This document shows, piece by piece, positions 32,976 to 43,072 of a DNA stretch of 64,000 bases. The position numbers and the translations under genes were made by a program. The stretch comes from Chryseobacterium elymi (GTDB taxonomy: Bacteria; Bacteroidota; Bacteroidia; Flavobacteriales; Weeksellaceae). Position 1 is the first letter of the stretch. Each line of letters begins with the position of its first letter. The notes beneath the pieces are model-generated. The model saw nothing but the letters and a program-made list of their open reading frames with translations. It was not told the origin of the DNA and searched no databases. Location of the stretch: positions 1 to 64,000 of the forward strand of contig NZ_QNUH01000015.1 in assembly GCF_003385495.1 (NCBI RefSeq). The letters run 5' to 3'.

Positions 32976-35900
32976 ATGAGTTTTTTAAACAAAGTTCTTA
33001 AAGGGTTTTTGGGAGACAAAAAAGCGCAGGACCTAAAAGAAGTAAAAAAAGTTGTAACAAAAATCAAAGCTGTAGAACCAGCCATTCAACAGTTAACTGA
33101 TGATGGTCTGAGAGAGAAAACTGCTGAATTTAAAGAGAACATAAAATCTTCAACCAGCAAAATAACAGCGCAGATAGAACAGATAAAAGAGCAGGTAAAA
33201 AATTCAACTAACGTAGATGAAAAAGAAGCTCTTTTCTCAAAGATTGAATCTCTGAAAAAGGAATCATACGATATTGAAGAGAAAGTTCTTGCTCAGATCC
33301 TTCCTGAAGCTTTTGCTCTGGTAAAAGAAACAGCAAGAAGATGGGCCCAGAACGGAGGCATCCGTGTTAAGGCAACTGATTGGGACAGACAATTGGCTGC
33401 AGCGGGTAAAGACTTCGTAGAGATCCAGGGAGATATTGCAATCTGGAAAAGCTCATGGGACGCAGCCGGAACTCCTGTAGTTTGGGATATGGTCCATTAT
33501 GATGTTCAGTTTATCGGAGGGGTTATTCTTCACAGTGGTAAAATTGCTGAAATGGCAACCGGTGAAGGTAAAACTTTGGTAGGAACATTGCCTATTTACT
33601 TAAATTCACTTCCTGAAAGAGGCGTTCACGTAGTAACTGTAAACGACTATCTTGCGAAAAGAGACTCCGCATGGATGGGCCCTTTATATCAGTTCCACGG
33701 AATGTCGATCGACTGTATCGATAACCATCAGCCGAACTCAGACGGAAGAAGAAAAGCATACAATTCAGATATTACCTACGGAACGAATAACGAATTCGGA
33801 TTCGACTATCTGAGAGATAACATGGTAACTTCACCTACAGAACTTGTGCAGAGAGAATTGAACTTTGCCATTGTGGATGAGGTTGACTCCGTATTGGTAG
33901 ATGATGCCAGAACACCATTGATTATTTCAGGTCCGGTTCCTCAGGGGGACAGACAGGAATTTGATGTTCTTAAGCCTTCTATCGACAGAATTGTTGAAGT
34001 TCAGAAAAAAACTGTTTCTGCCATCTTTAATGAGGCGAAAAAATTAATCGCTGCAGGAAACACAAAAGAAGGAGGATTCAAATTACTTCAGGCATACAGA
34101 GGTCTTCCTAAAAACAGACAATTAATCAAGTTCTTATCGGAAAGCGGAAACAGAGCATTGCTACAGAAAACTGAAGCGCAGTACATGCAGGACAACAACC
34201 GCGATATGCCGATTGTAGATAAAGATCTTTACTTTGTAATAGAAGAAAAGAACAATCAGGTAGATCTTACAGATAAAGGCGTTGAATACATGTCTCAGGG
34301 AAATGAAGATAACAATTTCTTCGTTCTTCCGGATATTGGGACAGAAATCGCTGAAGTTGAAGCAAGAAACTTATCCAAAGAAGAAGAATTCGAAGCTAAA
34401 GAAAAACTTTTCTCTGAATTCGCTGAAAAGTCTGAGCGTGTACACACAATGAGCCAGCTGCTAAAAGCGTATACATTATTCGAAAAAGATGATGAATATG
34501 TGGTAATTGACGGCGAAGTAAAAATCGTTGACGAGCAGACAGGCCGTATCATGGAAGGGAGACGTTATTCAGACGGTCTTCACCAGGCGATCGAAGCTAA
34601 AGAAAATGTAAAGATTGAGGCGGCTACGCAGACCTTCGCAACAGTAACGCTTCAGAACTATTTCCGTATGTACAACAAGCTTGCAGGGATGACAGGTACT
34701 GCTGAAACTGAGGCTGGAGAACTTTGGGAGATCTACAAATTAGACGTTGTGGTAATTCCTACGAACCGTCCTATTTTAAGACATGACAGACAGGATTTGG
34801 TTTTCAAAACTAATCGTGAAAAATATAATGCTGTAATTGAGGAAATTGAAAAACTAACAGCAGCAAAAAGACCTGTACTTGTAGGGACTACTTCTGTTGA
34901 AATCTCTCAATTGCTTTCTAAGGCACTTCAATTAAGAAAAATCCCACACCAGGTACTGAACGCAAAGCTTCACAAAAAAGAAGCAGAAATTGTTGCCGGA
35001 GCCGGACAGCCGGGAGTTGTAACGATTGCAACGAACATGGCTGGGCGTGGTACGGATATTAAGCTCACAAAAGAAGTAAAAGATGCTGGCGGTTTAGCTA
35101 TCATTGGTACAGAAAGACACGACTCAAGACGTGTAGACAGGCAGCTTAGAGGTAGAGCCGGACGTCAGGGAGATCCTGGTAGCTCTCAGTTCTATGTGTC
35201 TCTTGAAGATAACCTGATGCGTTTATTCGGTTCCGAGAGAATCGCAAAAATGATGGACAGAATGGGTCATAAGGAAGGTGAAGTTATTCAGCATTCTATG
35301 ATCAGTAAGTCTATTGAAAGAGCTCAGAAGAAAGTGGAAGAAAACAACTTCGGGATCAGAAAAAGACTTCTTGAATATGATGACGTAATGAACAAGCAGC
35401 GTGACGTAATCTATAAAAGAAGAAAGAATGCCCTGTTCGGGGATCACCTGAAATATGACATTACGAACATGATCTTCGATGTTTCCAATTCAATTGTTGC
35501 TAAAGGAAAAGCTACAGGAAACTATAAAGATTTTGAATTTGATGTCATTAAGTTCTTCACTATGGAATCTCCGGTTTCTGAAAATGACTTCAAAAGCAAG
35601 CAGATTCCTGAATTAACAGATCTTCTTTTCAAAGCAGCTCAGGAAGATTACAAAATGAAACTGAACTTACTGAAAGAGAAATCATTCCCTATTATTGAGA
35701 ATGTCTATCAAAATCAGGGTTCCATGTTCAAAATGATCCAGGTTCCTTTCACAGACGGGCACAAGACAATGACAATTGTTGCCGATCTTAAAGAAGCTTA
35801 CGAAACTCAGTGTGAAAGTCTTATCAATGATTTTGAAAAGAACATCACCTTATCCATCATTGATGAAAACTGGAAACTTCACCTTCGTGAAATGGATGAC

Positions 35901-36050
35901 CTGAGAAGATCTTCACAGGGAGCTGTTTACGAGCAGAAAGATCCATTGGTAATTTACAAACAGGAATCTTTCCACCTGTTCAGTGAAATGGTAGACAAAA
36001 TGAACAAAGAAATTATTTCGTTCTTATACAAAGGAGAAATTCCGGCTTAA
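32976..36050 (+). CDS. secA: protein translocase ATPase SecA
   Basis: A 1024-residue motor that drives preproteins through SecYEG. Motifs are Walker [34 protein letters not shown] [18 protein letters not shown], Walker [46 protein letters not shown] and [23 protein letters not shown]. It is longer than the Escherichia coli protein (901), mainly through an acidic insert around residues 330-500. It ends FLYKGEIPA without the C-terminal zinc-binding cysteine motif seen in many proteobacterial SecA proteins. It is monocistronic, with a strong terminator after it. Confidence 0.98.
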   Translation: MSFLNKVLKGFLGDKKAQDLKEVKKVVTKIKAVEPAIQQLTDDGLREKTAEFKENIKSSTSKITAQIEQIKEQVKNSTNVDEKEALFSKIESLKKESYDIEEKVLAQILPEAFALVKETARRWAQNGGIRVKATDWDRQLAAAGKDFVEIQGDIAIWKSSWDAAGTPVVWDMVHYDVQFIGGVILHSGKIAEMATGEGKTLVGTLPIYLNSLPERGVHVVTVNDYLAKRDSAWMGPLYQFHGMSIDCIDNHQPNSDGRRKAYNSDITYGTNNEFGFDYLRDNMVTSPTELVQRELNFAIVDEVDSVLVDDARTPLIISGPVPQGDRQEFDVLKPSIDRIVEVQKKTVSAIFNEAKKLIAAGNTKEGGFKLLQAYRGLPKNRQLIKFLSESGNRALLQKTEAQYMQDNNRDMPIVDKDLYFVIEEKNNQVDLTDKGVEYMSQGNEDNNFFVLPDIGTEIAEVEARNLSKEEEFEAKEKLFSEFAEKSERVHTMSQLLKAYTLFEKDDEYVVIDGEVKIVDEQTGRIMEGRRYSDGLHQAIEAKENVKIEAATQTFATVTLQNYFRMYNKLAGMTGTAETEAGELWEIYKLDVVVIPTNRPILRHDRQDLVFKTNREKYNAVIEEIEKLTAAKRPVLVGTTSVEISQLLSKALQLRKIPHQVLNAKLHKKEAEIVAGAGQPGVVTIATNMAGRGTDIKLTKEVKDAGGLAIIGTERHDSRRVDRQLRGRAGRQGDPGSSQFYVSLEDNLMRLFGSERIAKMMDRMGHKEGEVIQHSMISKSIERAQKKVEENNFGIRKRLLEYDDVMNKQRDVIYKRRKNALFGDHLKYDITNMIFDVSNSIVAKGKATGNYKDFEFDVIKFFTMESPVSENDFKSKQIPELTDLLFKAAQEDYKMKLNLLKEKSFPIIENVYQNQGSMFKMIQVPFTDGHKTMTIVADLKEAYETQCESLINDFEKNITLSIIDENWKLHLREMDDLRRSSQGAVYEQKDPLVIYKQESFHLFSEMVDKMNKEIISFLYKGEIPA

Positions 36051-36073
36051 GAATTCAATAATAAAATCTCATA

Positions 36074-36109
36074 AAAACCCCGCTCTGGCAATGCCTGAAG
36101 CGGGGTTTT
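36074..36109 (+). terminator. intrinsic terminator after secA
   Basis: An 11-bp perfect stem AAAACCCCGCT / AGCGGGGTTTT (36074-36084 with 36099-36109). Confidence 0.9.
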
Positions 36110-36178
36110 GTTATTCAAGACCTAATAATTTTATGACAAATATCAATTCAATTATTTATTTAGAACAATTAAAAACAA

Positions 36179-36186
36179 TATATTTG
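36179..36186 (+). promoter_or_regulatory. -7 promoter element (TATATTTG) for the siderophore receptor
   Basis: A TAnnTTTG match 19 bp upstream of the ATG at 36206. No convincing Fur box was recognised nearby. Confidence 0.5.
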
Positions 36187-36205
36187 CAGAAAATTAGACT
36201 TATTC

Positions 36206-38371
36206 ATGAAAAATGTACTGATCTGTGCCTCATTGTTAGGTTCTATCCTGGTTTTTTCTCAGGAAAAAGATACTATTAAATCTAATGATATCGAAGAGAT
36301 TGTTGTCAACGGAAGATATTATCAAAAATATAAACTCAATGAAGTTTCCGGATCATTAAGACTGCAAACTCCTCTTATTGAGCTACCACAAAACGTGCAG
36401 TCTATAAACGGGCAGGTTCTGGCTGATCAGATTACATTAAACATGTCCGAAGGAATTGTCCGTAACGTAAGTGGTGCCAGAAAAGTAGAGCATTGGGACA
36501 ATGTTTACTCAAACGTTTTCATGCGAGGAGCAAGTATCGCAACTTACATGAACGGAATGAATGTTTCTTCAACATGGGGACCTATTAATCCGGATGCATC
36601 TATCATCGACAGAATAGAATTCGTAAAAGGCCCTGCTGGTTTCATGGGATCTATGGGAGATCCTGCCGGGTTTTATAATGTAGTTACAAAAAAACCTACC
36701 GGAAAATTTTCCAACAGCGTAAGATTCACAACGGGAAGTTACAACCTTTTCAGAGGTGAGGCTGATCTTGACGGTGTTATTGTGAAGGACGGTGTTTTGG
36801 ATTACCGTTTAAACTTAATGGGAAGCTCTAATAAATCATGGTCAGAAAATGATAAAACAAGTAAAATAATCATCGCTCCATCTATTACATTCAGACCTAC
36901 AAAAACAACGACATTCACGGCTCAGTATAATTATCAATATTTAAAATTCAACCAGCCGGGAGCATACTTAATGTCTAACGATGGTTATGCTTCATTGAAT
37001 GTTCATACCAATTTTAATGATCCGAACTTCAAAAAAACAGAAGTGAAAGATCAAAGTTTATTCTTAAGCCTGGATCAGAAATTATTCAAAGACTGGGTTT
37101 GGAGTACACAGTATACCTACATGGATATGAATTATGACGGTGGCTCATGGTGGGGAACTTTTGATCCTGCTGATAAAAACATATTTAACAGGACTTTAAG
37201 CAATTGGCAGGCTACCGGGAAAAACCACATATTCCAGACTTATTTAAGAGGAACACTGAATACAGGAAATATCGTTCACAAAATTATTACAGGATTTGAC
37301 TACGGAGACAGAAAATACAACGCAGATTTCTCCGGATATGGACCTGGAGTTTACCCTGTCAATATTCAAAATCCTCAATATGGTGTAAATCCTTCTACAT
37401 TACCGCCGGACAGTTTTTATACTTTAAACTCTACAGCTCCTTTCTATAATGACCAAGGCGTAAAATATACCTCATATTATGCACAGGATCAGATAGAAAT
37501 GTTCAATAATAAACTTCGTCTTACATTAGCAGGAAGATACACAAGCGGAACCACTTTCGCAGGGTATCCTTACTACTCAGAAGGAAATATAGTTCCTAAA
37601 GATACAGCTGGTGAATTTACACCAAGAGTAGGATTAAGTTACTCTTTCAGTGATGATTTTTCTGCATATGGAGTTTTTGACAAGACTTTCGTACCACAGT
37701 CGGCTATTCAATATTCAGAAATAAACCCTAAAGGTGTCCCTCTTACCACGCCTTTCAGAGGCCAAAACCTTGAAATCGGTATTAAAAAAGACTGGTTTAG
37801 TGGGAAATGGAATTCAACATTTGCTGTATATGATATAAGAAGACAAAATATATTTACATCTGATCCCGCCCGTCCAGGCAGTGGTCTTTCAGTAGCTACC
37901 GGCGAACAGAGAGCAAGAGGTTTCGAAGCTGACATTAAAGGAGAAATTATCAAGGGGTTAAATGTTGTTATTAATTATGCCTATACAGATGCAAAAACAA
38001 TTAAAGACAGTGATGCTGCAAAAATAGGTCAGCAATCTCCCGGAAATGCCAAAAATGTACAGAATACCTGGTTAAGCTACAGATTTGAACATGGCAATTT
38101 AAAAGGATTCGGTATTTCAGCAGGTTATCAATATCAGGGAGGGAGACAGTCCTGGTTTGGAACAACGGCAAAATATGATCAAAGCCTTGAAGATTACTTT
38201 GACACCAACTTCGGGATTTCTTATGTAGCAAAAAAATTCGATGTCAATCTATTGCTGAACAACGTTTTAAACAGAAAGCTTTACAGCGGGTATAGATCAG
38301 ATGATGGTTCATATGCATGGATCTACAATGCTCCACGCAACTGGAGACTATCAATCGGGTATAAATTTTAA
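36206..38371 (+). CDS. TonB-dependent siderophore receptor
   Basis: A 721-residue outer-membrane receptor. It has a signal peptide MKNVLICASLLGSILVFSQ, then a TonB-box-like EEIVVNGR, and a plug with LIELPQNVQSINGQVLADQ, VFMRGASIATYMNGM and IIDRIEFVKGPAGFMGSMGDPAGFYNVVTKKP, the signature of the FhuE/FpvA type of ferric-siderophore receptors. The barrel ends LSIGYKF with a C-terminal Phe. It is followed by a PepSY membrane protein, a pairing typical of iron-siderophore uptake followed by reduction at the inner membrane. The siderophore is not known. Confidence 0.9.
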   Translation: MKNVLICASLLGSILVFSQEKDTIKSNDIEEIVVNGRYYQKYKLNEVSGSLRLQTPLIELPQNVQSINGQVLADQITLNMSEGIVRNVSGARKVEHWDNVYSNVFMRGASIATYMNGMNVSSTWGPINPDASIIDRIEFVKGPAGFMGSMGDPAGFYNVVTKKPTGKFSNSVRFTTGSYNLFRGEADLDGVIVKDGVLDYRLNLMGSSNKSWSENDKTSKIIIAPSITFRPTKTTTFTAQYNYQYLKFNQPGAYLMSNDGYASLNVHTNFNDPNFKKTEVKDQSLFLSLDQKLFKDWVWSTQYTYMDMNYDGGSWWGTFDPADKNIFNRTLSNWQATGKNHIFQTYLRGTLNTGNIVHKIITGFDYGDRKYNADFSGYGPGVYPVNIQNPQYGVNPSTLPPDSFYTLNSTAPFYNDQGVKYTSYYAQDQIEMFNNKLRLTLAGRYTSGTTFAGYPYYSEGNIVPKDTAGEFTPRVGLSYSFSDDFSAYGVFDKTFVPQSAIQYSEINPKGVPLTTPFRGQNLEIGIKKDWFSGKWNSTFAVYDIRRQNIFTSDPARPGSGLSVATGEQRARGFEADIKGEIIKGLNVVINYAYTDAKTIKDSDAAKIGQQSPGNAKNVQNTWLSYRFEHGNLKGFGISAGYQYQGGRQSWFGTTAKYDQSLEDYFDTNFGISYVAKKFDVNLLLNNVLNRKLYSGYRSDDGSYAWIYNAPRNWRLSIGYKF

Positions 38372-38377
38372 TTAATT

Positions 38378-38407
38378 AAAAGTTAGCCTTTGCGGAGGTT
38401 AACTTTT
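38378..38407 (+). terminator. hairpin with T run directly in front of the first PepSY gene
   Basis: A 12-bp stem (38378-38389 with 38396-38407) with one G-U pair, ending in TTTTTT. The PepSY ATG is at 38412, only 4 bp past the stem, so downstream expression must be by read-through or a hidden promoter. Confidence 0.7.
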
Positions 38408-38411
38408 TTCT

Positions 38412-39608
38412 ATGAAGAAAAAGCACCACCATAAAAAGAAACCTTCTTTCACAAAGAAATGGTCTGCCAAACTGCATCTGTGGTTTGGTTTGTCCGTTGG
38501 CATCATTGTTTTCATTGTTTCGCTTACAGGGACCTTATACGTTTTTAAAGATGAAATACAGAACGGTCTCCGGAAAGAAGCTATGTACGTACAGAAAGCT
38601 ACGGAAACTCCACTTTCTATAAATGTTCTGAAAGAAAAAGTCCGCCTGGAACTTAATGAAAAATATCCCGTAAATGCTGTGGAAATTTCTTTAGATCAGA
38701 ATAAATCCTACCGTTTCTCCTATTACGAAAAAAACAAAAAAGGCTGGAATTATTTTGATGAGGTAAAGATCAATAAGCTGGTGTATGTAGATCAGTACAG
38801 CGGGAAAATTTTAGCCGTTTACAATGAAAAATATGACCTTTTCCCAATTTTAAAAGCCATTCACTGGAGTTTATTATTAAAATCAGATTGGGGAAAATAT
38901 GTGGTGGGAATTCCTACCGTGCTCTTCATCTTCATGCTGATAACTGGAATTATTTTGTGGTGGCCAAAGAACAAAAAAGCAAGAAAAGGACGCTTCTGGT
39001 TCAGCTGGAAAAACGTGAAGACCTGGAAACGTAAAAATTACGACCTTCATAATGTATTAGGTTTTTATGCTTCATTCTTGGTTCTGCTGATGAGTATTAC
39101 TGGAATTTACTTTGCCTATCCGTACGTCAAAAACACCTTCAATCTTACACTTTCGGGCTCTTTGGAGCTGCCAAAAGAAAAAGAAATTAAATCTCCGGAT
39201 TCCCTGATGATCAAAAGCACATCCGTTTTTGATCTTACAGCTCACGAAACCAGAAAATTTTATCCCACATCTTCCAGTTTCAGAATTCCCTTAAACGGAA
39301 AGAACAAGAAAGGAAAAGAATTAAAAAACATTCCGGTTACTATATACGGAGAAGAAGGGAGGTACAGTGAAAGAAATATGATGGTTTTCGACAAATATTC
39401 AGGAAAACTTCTGGCAGAGAAACCTCATCGGAAGCTGAGTAATGCAGAAAAATATGCCAATGCCAACTATGATATCCACACAGGATCCTATTTTGGGCTT
39501 TTCGGGAAAATTTTATGGTTCATTACGGGCCTCATCTGCACATCACTCCCCGTTACCGGCTTTTTAGTATGGTGGGGAAAACAAAAGAAACAAGGAAAGA
39601 AAATATAA
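38412..39608 (+). CDS. PepSY-associated TM-helix protein (ferric-siderophore reductase-like)
   Basis: A 398-residue membrane protein beginning MKKKHHHKKKPSFTKKWSAKLHLWFGL, an unusually His/Lys-rich cytoplasmic tip followed by the first membrane helix (LSVGIIVFIVSLTGTLYVFKDE). Three more membrane segments follow: VGIPTVLFIFMLITGIILWWPK, VLGFYASFLVLLMSITGIYF and a C-terminal ILWFITGLICTSLPVTGFLVWWGK. Conserved histidines (HLW, IHWSLLL, DLHNVLGF, DIHTGS) could bind haem, as in PiuB/FsrB-type siderophore reductases. Its stop overlaps the start of the next receptor (TAATG), so the two are translationally coupled. Confidence 0.82.
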   Translation: MKKKHHHKKKPSFTKKWSAKLHLWFGLSVGIIVFIVSLTGTLYVFKDEIQNGLRKEAMYVQKATETPLSINVLKEKVRLELNEKYPVNAVEISLDQNKSYRFSYYEKNKKGWNYFDEVKINKLVYVDQYSGKILAVYNEKYDLFPILKAIHWSLLLKSDWGKYVVGIPTVLFIFMLITGIILWWPKNKKARKGRFWFSWKNVKTWKRKNYDLHNVLGFYASFLVLLMSITGIYFAYPYVKNTFNLTLSGSLELPKEKEIKSPDSLMIKSTSVFDLTAHETRKFYPTSSSFRIPLNGKNKKGKELKNIPVTIYGEEGRYSERNMMVFDKYSGKLLAEKPHRKLSNAEKYANANYDIHTGSYFGLFGKILWFITGLICTSLPVTGFLVWWGKQKKQGKKI

Positions 39609-41725
39609 TGAAAAAAGCGCTTTTATCAGCCGCATGCTTAGGGTCGGCAACAGTTTTTGCACAGGTTAAAGACAGTCTGCAGACCAACAATGTAGATGAA
39701 GTTGTGATGACTGCTTCCAGAAAAAAAGAAAACATTAAAGAAATACCAAGCTCAGTAACGATTGTTGCAGAAAAGCAGATCCAGTCTCAGCTTACCGTCA
39801 ATTCCGACATCACCAGCATCCTTCAATATACGGTTCCCAGTTTAGGGACCAACTCCGGCCAGACCTCCAATACAGGCCAGACTTTAAGAGGCCGTCAGGT
39901 TCTTGTCCTTATTGACGGGATTCCTCAGTCTACACCACTAAGGAATGGCGCAAGAGACATCAGAAGCATTGATCCTTCTGTTATTGAAAGAATTGAAGTG
40001 ATCAAAGGAGCCTCTTCTATCTACGGAAACGGAGCAGATGGAGGAATCATCAACTATATCACCAGAAGAAGTAAATCAGATAAAAAAATTTCCGGACTTA
40101 CCCAGGTTGGTTTTACTGGCCAGACATATGGAGGAACCTTAGGAGTAAGAGCCAGCCAGCTGCTATCCGGAAAGGTGAATAAATTTGATTATGTTTTCTC
40201 TCTTGCCTATGAAAGAACCGGCTATATGAAAGATGCCGACGGAGTGAACCTTACTCCAACCTACAGCCCAGCAAAAATGGATAACTATAACGGAATGCTT
40301 AAAGTTGGTTACAATATCAATAATAATCAGAGAATTGAAGCTTCTTACATTGGATATTCCTCCAGATCTGACCTTAACTTAGGGCTGGTAACCGGAAAAT
40401 ATGGTTTTAAACCGACCATTGGTGAAGGCGTAGGAAAAAATCTTGAAACCACTCCTCAGGGAACACCTAGAAACCACAATTTCAGAATTAATTATGATAA
40501 CCAGAATCTTTTCGGAGGAACCACTTCACTGAACTTCAATGCTTATATGCAGGATTTCAGGACGGTATACGGATACAGCGACACCTTCTTCGGTGGTGGA
40601 CAATCTAATGTGATTTCCAAAAAGTATGGCGCCAGATTCAACTTTGATACAAAGCTTTGGAACACTCAAAACTCACAGGCTGAAGTGATGTATGGAATGG
40701 ATATCCTTAATGATCAGACTGTCCAGAAGCTTGAGGACGGACGTTACTGGACGCCGGACATGAATATGACCAACCTGGCCCCTTTTGTGTTGGTTAAAAT
40801 TGACTTACTGAAAAAATTAACCATTAAAGGAGGTCTTCGCTACGAAAACATGCGCGTCAAAGTCGGAGATTTTAATACTCTTTCTACGGTTAAAAGTGAC
40901 GGAACCTTCACCAAAAGTATCTTTGTTACCGGTGGTGATCTGAAATACAATGCATTAGTGGCTAATTTAGGGGTCCGTTACAATATCGAGCCTTTCATTA
41001 ACCTGTTCGGAAGCTTTTCACAGTCCTACTCTATCAATGAGCTGGGAAGAATTCTGAGAACATCTACCCAGGGAACCATTCAGAATCTTGAAACCAAGCC
41101 TATCATTGTCAACAATTATGAATTCGGTGCTACAGGACAGATTTCAAAATGGGTCAACTACGAAATCACGTCTTATGTAAGCACTTCAAAACTGGGGGCT
41201 TCATTTGTACAGAGTGCAGACCGGGCATTAACCATACAGAGGTCGCCGGAAATTGTTTACGGTGTGGAGGGGTTTCTTCACTTTACCCCTGCAAAATGGA
41301 TCAATTTCGGAGGAAGCTACAGCTGGATGGAAGGAATTACTTCCATTAAAGACGATGGGGATTATTCTGCAAAAATCAATAACAGCCGGATTTCTGCGCC
41401 TAAAGTGCTTGCTTACATTCAGGCAAAGCCCATACAAACTTTATCCATTGGTTTTGATATGCTGCATGCCTTTGAGCAGGACAGATTTCAGCCAAATGCA
41501 AAAACCGGATTATTTGTATACGGAGAAGGTTACGTTCCCGAATACACTGTTTTTAATTTTAAATCAAGCTACGAAATCAATACAAACTGGAGAGTTTCGT
41601 TGGGTATTGAAAACCTGTTCAACAAAATGTATCAGCCAGCCATTGCATGGTGGTCAGCACGTGACAGCGAATTCGTGAATTCATTAGGAAGAAGAGGTAC
41701 TCTGATGCTTGAATATAAATTTTAA
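39608..41725 (+). CDS. TonB-dependent receptor (siderophore/aerobactin-receptor-like)
   Basis: A 705-residue receptor. The start at 39608 (MKKALLSAACLGSATVFAQ) gives a clean signal peptide; the longer frame from 39515 lies inside the PepSY gene and is rejected. DEVVMTASRKKENIKEIPSSVTIV is a TonB box and plug start, and GRQVLVLIDGIPQSTPLRNGARDIRSIDPSVIERIEVIKGASSIYGNGADGGIINYIT is the plug signature of ferric-siderophore receptors of the IutA/FepA type. The barrel ends TLMLEYKF. It is coupled by a one-base overlap to the upstream PepSY gene. Confidence 0.9.
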   Translation: MKKALLSAACLGSATVFAQVKDSLQTNNVDEVVMTASRKKENIKEIPSSVTIVAEKQIQSQLTVNSDITSILQYTVPSLGTNSGQTSNTGQTLRGRQVLVLIDGIPQSTPLRNGARDIRSIDPSVIERIEVIKGASSIYGNGADGGIINYITRRSKSDKKISGLTQVGFTGQTYGGTLGVRASQLLSGKVNKFDYVFSLAYERTGYMKDADGVNLTPTYSPAKMDNYNGMLKVGYNINNNQRIEASYIGYSSRSDLNLGLVTGKYGFKPTIGEGVGKNLETTPQGTPRNHNFRINYDNQNLFGGTTSLNFNAYMQDFRTVYGYSDTFFGGGQSNVISKKYGARFNFDTKLWNTQNSQAEVMYGMDILNDQTVQKLEDGRYWTPDMNMTNLAPFVLVKIDLLKKLTIKGGLRYENMRVKVGDFNTLSTVKSDGTFTKSIFVTGGDLKYNALVANLGVRYNIEPFINLFGSFSQSYSINELGRILRTSTQGTIQNLETKPIIVNNYEFGATGQISKWVNYEITSYVSTSKLGASFVQSADRALTIQRSPEIVYGVEGFLHFTPAKWINFGGSYSWMEGITSIKDDGDYSAKINNSRISAPKVLAYIQAKPIQTLSIGFDMLHAFEQDRFQPNAKTGLFVYGEGYVPEYTVFNFKSSYEINTNWRVSLGIENLFNKMYQPAIAWWSARDSEFVNSLGRRGTLMLEYKF

Positions 41726-41749
41726 TTAAACTAAATAAAAAGATAAATT

Positions 41750-41757
41750 TATCTTTG
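41750..41757 (+). promoter_or_regulatory. -7 promoter element (TATCTTTG) for the second PepSY gene
   Basis: A TAnnTTTG match 19 bp upstream of ATG 41777. It argues against the TTG start at 41765. Confidence 0.5.
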
Positions 41758-41776
41758 TGATACTTTGAACTGCGAT

Positions 41777-42988
41777 ATGAGAAAAAAACATCATCATAAG
41801 AAAAAACCGGGCTTTTTCAAAAAATGGTCAGCCAAACTGCACCTGTGGTTAGGTCTGGGAATTGGCTTTTTGATTTTTATCATTTCCATTACAGGAGCGC
41901 TTTATGTTTTCAAAGACGAAATAGAAAATTTCACCAGAAAAGATGTAATCTATCACAACGAGCAGAATATAGCACAAAAGCAGGTTCTCCCCATCAGAGT
42001 AATAGAAAAAGCTGTTGCAGAACAGGTAAAAGAAAAGTATCCTATCCATTGGGTAAATGTCCCTATCGATAAAAAAATGTCGTACATATTTTATTGGTAT
42101 GAGCATAATACGGATACCTGGAATTATTTTGATGAATTTCCGATCTATAAAGCGGCTTATGTAAATCCTTATACGGGAAAAGTCCTCAGAACATATGATG
42201 AAAAGAACGGATTCTTCAATATTGTAAAAATGATCCACTGGAGCTTTTTACTGAAACAGGACTGGGGAACCTATGTAGTGGGAATCCCTGTTATCATATT
42301 TATCATCATGCTTATTACCGGAATTGTTCTCTGGTGGCCTAAAAATAAAGCAGCAAGAAAGCAACGTTTTTCTTTTAAATGGAAAAACATCAAAAGCTGG
42401 AAAAGAAAGAATTATGACCTTCACAATGTGCTTGGCTTTTATTCCTCCATCTTCGCTCTGATATTCGCAATTACAGGACTTTTTTACGCCTTTTTTGTAG
42501 TACAGGCTATGATCTACGTGATATTCTCCGGCGGGGAAACAAAATACCCGGATTTCTCCCATATAAAAACCAAAGCTCCGATAGAGCTACGAACTGAAGG
42601 GACACTGGATAAGGTCATTAATACTGTACAGCAGAAATATCCTGATGCATTCGGTTTTGCGATTGACCTTGGCCATGAACATATGGATGATCATGAGCAT
42701 CCTAATTTTGAAGTGTTTGTAAAGCACCTTTCTTATTCTTATCACAAAAACAGCAGCCTGATCTTTGATGAAAACTCCGGTGAACTGCTCCACACCCACG
42801 ATCCTAAGGACAAAAACTTCGGGGAAAAAGCAGTAGCAGCCAATTATGATATTCATGTCGGGGCTATTTTAGGACTTCCTACAAAGATCATTGCATTTAT
42901 TGTCAGCCTCCTGTGTGCCTCCTTGCCTGTCACCGGATTTATGATCTGGTGGGGAAGAAGAAAAAAGAAACCGGCAAAAGCTGCTTAA
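41777..42988 (+). CDS. second PepSY-associated TM-helix protein
   Basis: A 403-residue paralogue of the protein at 38412-39608: MRKKHHHKKKPGFFKKWSAKLHLWLGLGIGF has the same His/Lys-rich tip, and the membrane segments and motifs IHWSFLLKQDWGTYVVGIPV, WWPKNKAARK, KNYDLHNVLGFY and ASLPVTGFMIWWGRRKKK match in order. The periplasmic loop has an extra His/Asp-rich patch (LGHEHMDDHEHPNF) absent from the first copy, a possible metal site. It has its own promoter rather than being coupled to the receptor. It probably reduces or helps process imported ferric-siderophores. Confidence 0.82.
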   Translation: MRKKHHHKKKPGFFKKWSAKLHLWLGLGIGFLIFIISITGALYVFKDEIENFTRKDVIYHNEQNIAQKQVLPIRVIEKAVAEQVKEKYPIHWVNVPIDKKMSYIFYWYEHNTDTWNYFDEFPIYKAAYVNPYTGKVLRTYDEKNGFFNIVKMIHWSFLLKQDWGTYVVGIPVIIFIIMLITGIVLWWPKNKAARKQRFSFKWKNIKSWKRKNYDLHNVLGFYSSIFALIFAITGLFYAFFVVQAMIYVIFSGGETKYPDFSHIKTKAPIELRTEGTLDKVINTVQQKYPDAFGFAIDLGHEHMDDHEHPNFEVFVKHLSYSYHKNSSLIFDENSGELLHTHDPKDKNFGEKAVAANYDIHVGAILGLPTKIIAFIVSLLCASLPVTGFMIWWGRRKKKPAKAA

Positions 42989-43072
42989 AAGTTTTTCAAA
43001 TAAAAGTTTGTTAATAATTCATTAATACAATCTTTTTTATAATTTTAACCCTTTAGAATTTATAAACAGGAA

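Noticed and set aside
39515..39607. Upstream start for the second TonB receptor
   Set aside because: It lies inside the PepSY coding sequence in another frame. ATG 39608 gives a clean signal peptide and a TAATG overlap.
41253..41678. 141-codon frame inside the second TonB receptor
   Set aside because: Shadow of the receptor in another frame; the receptor is full length with plug and barrel motifs.
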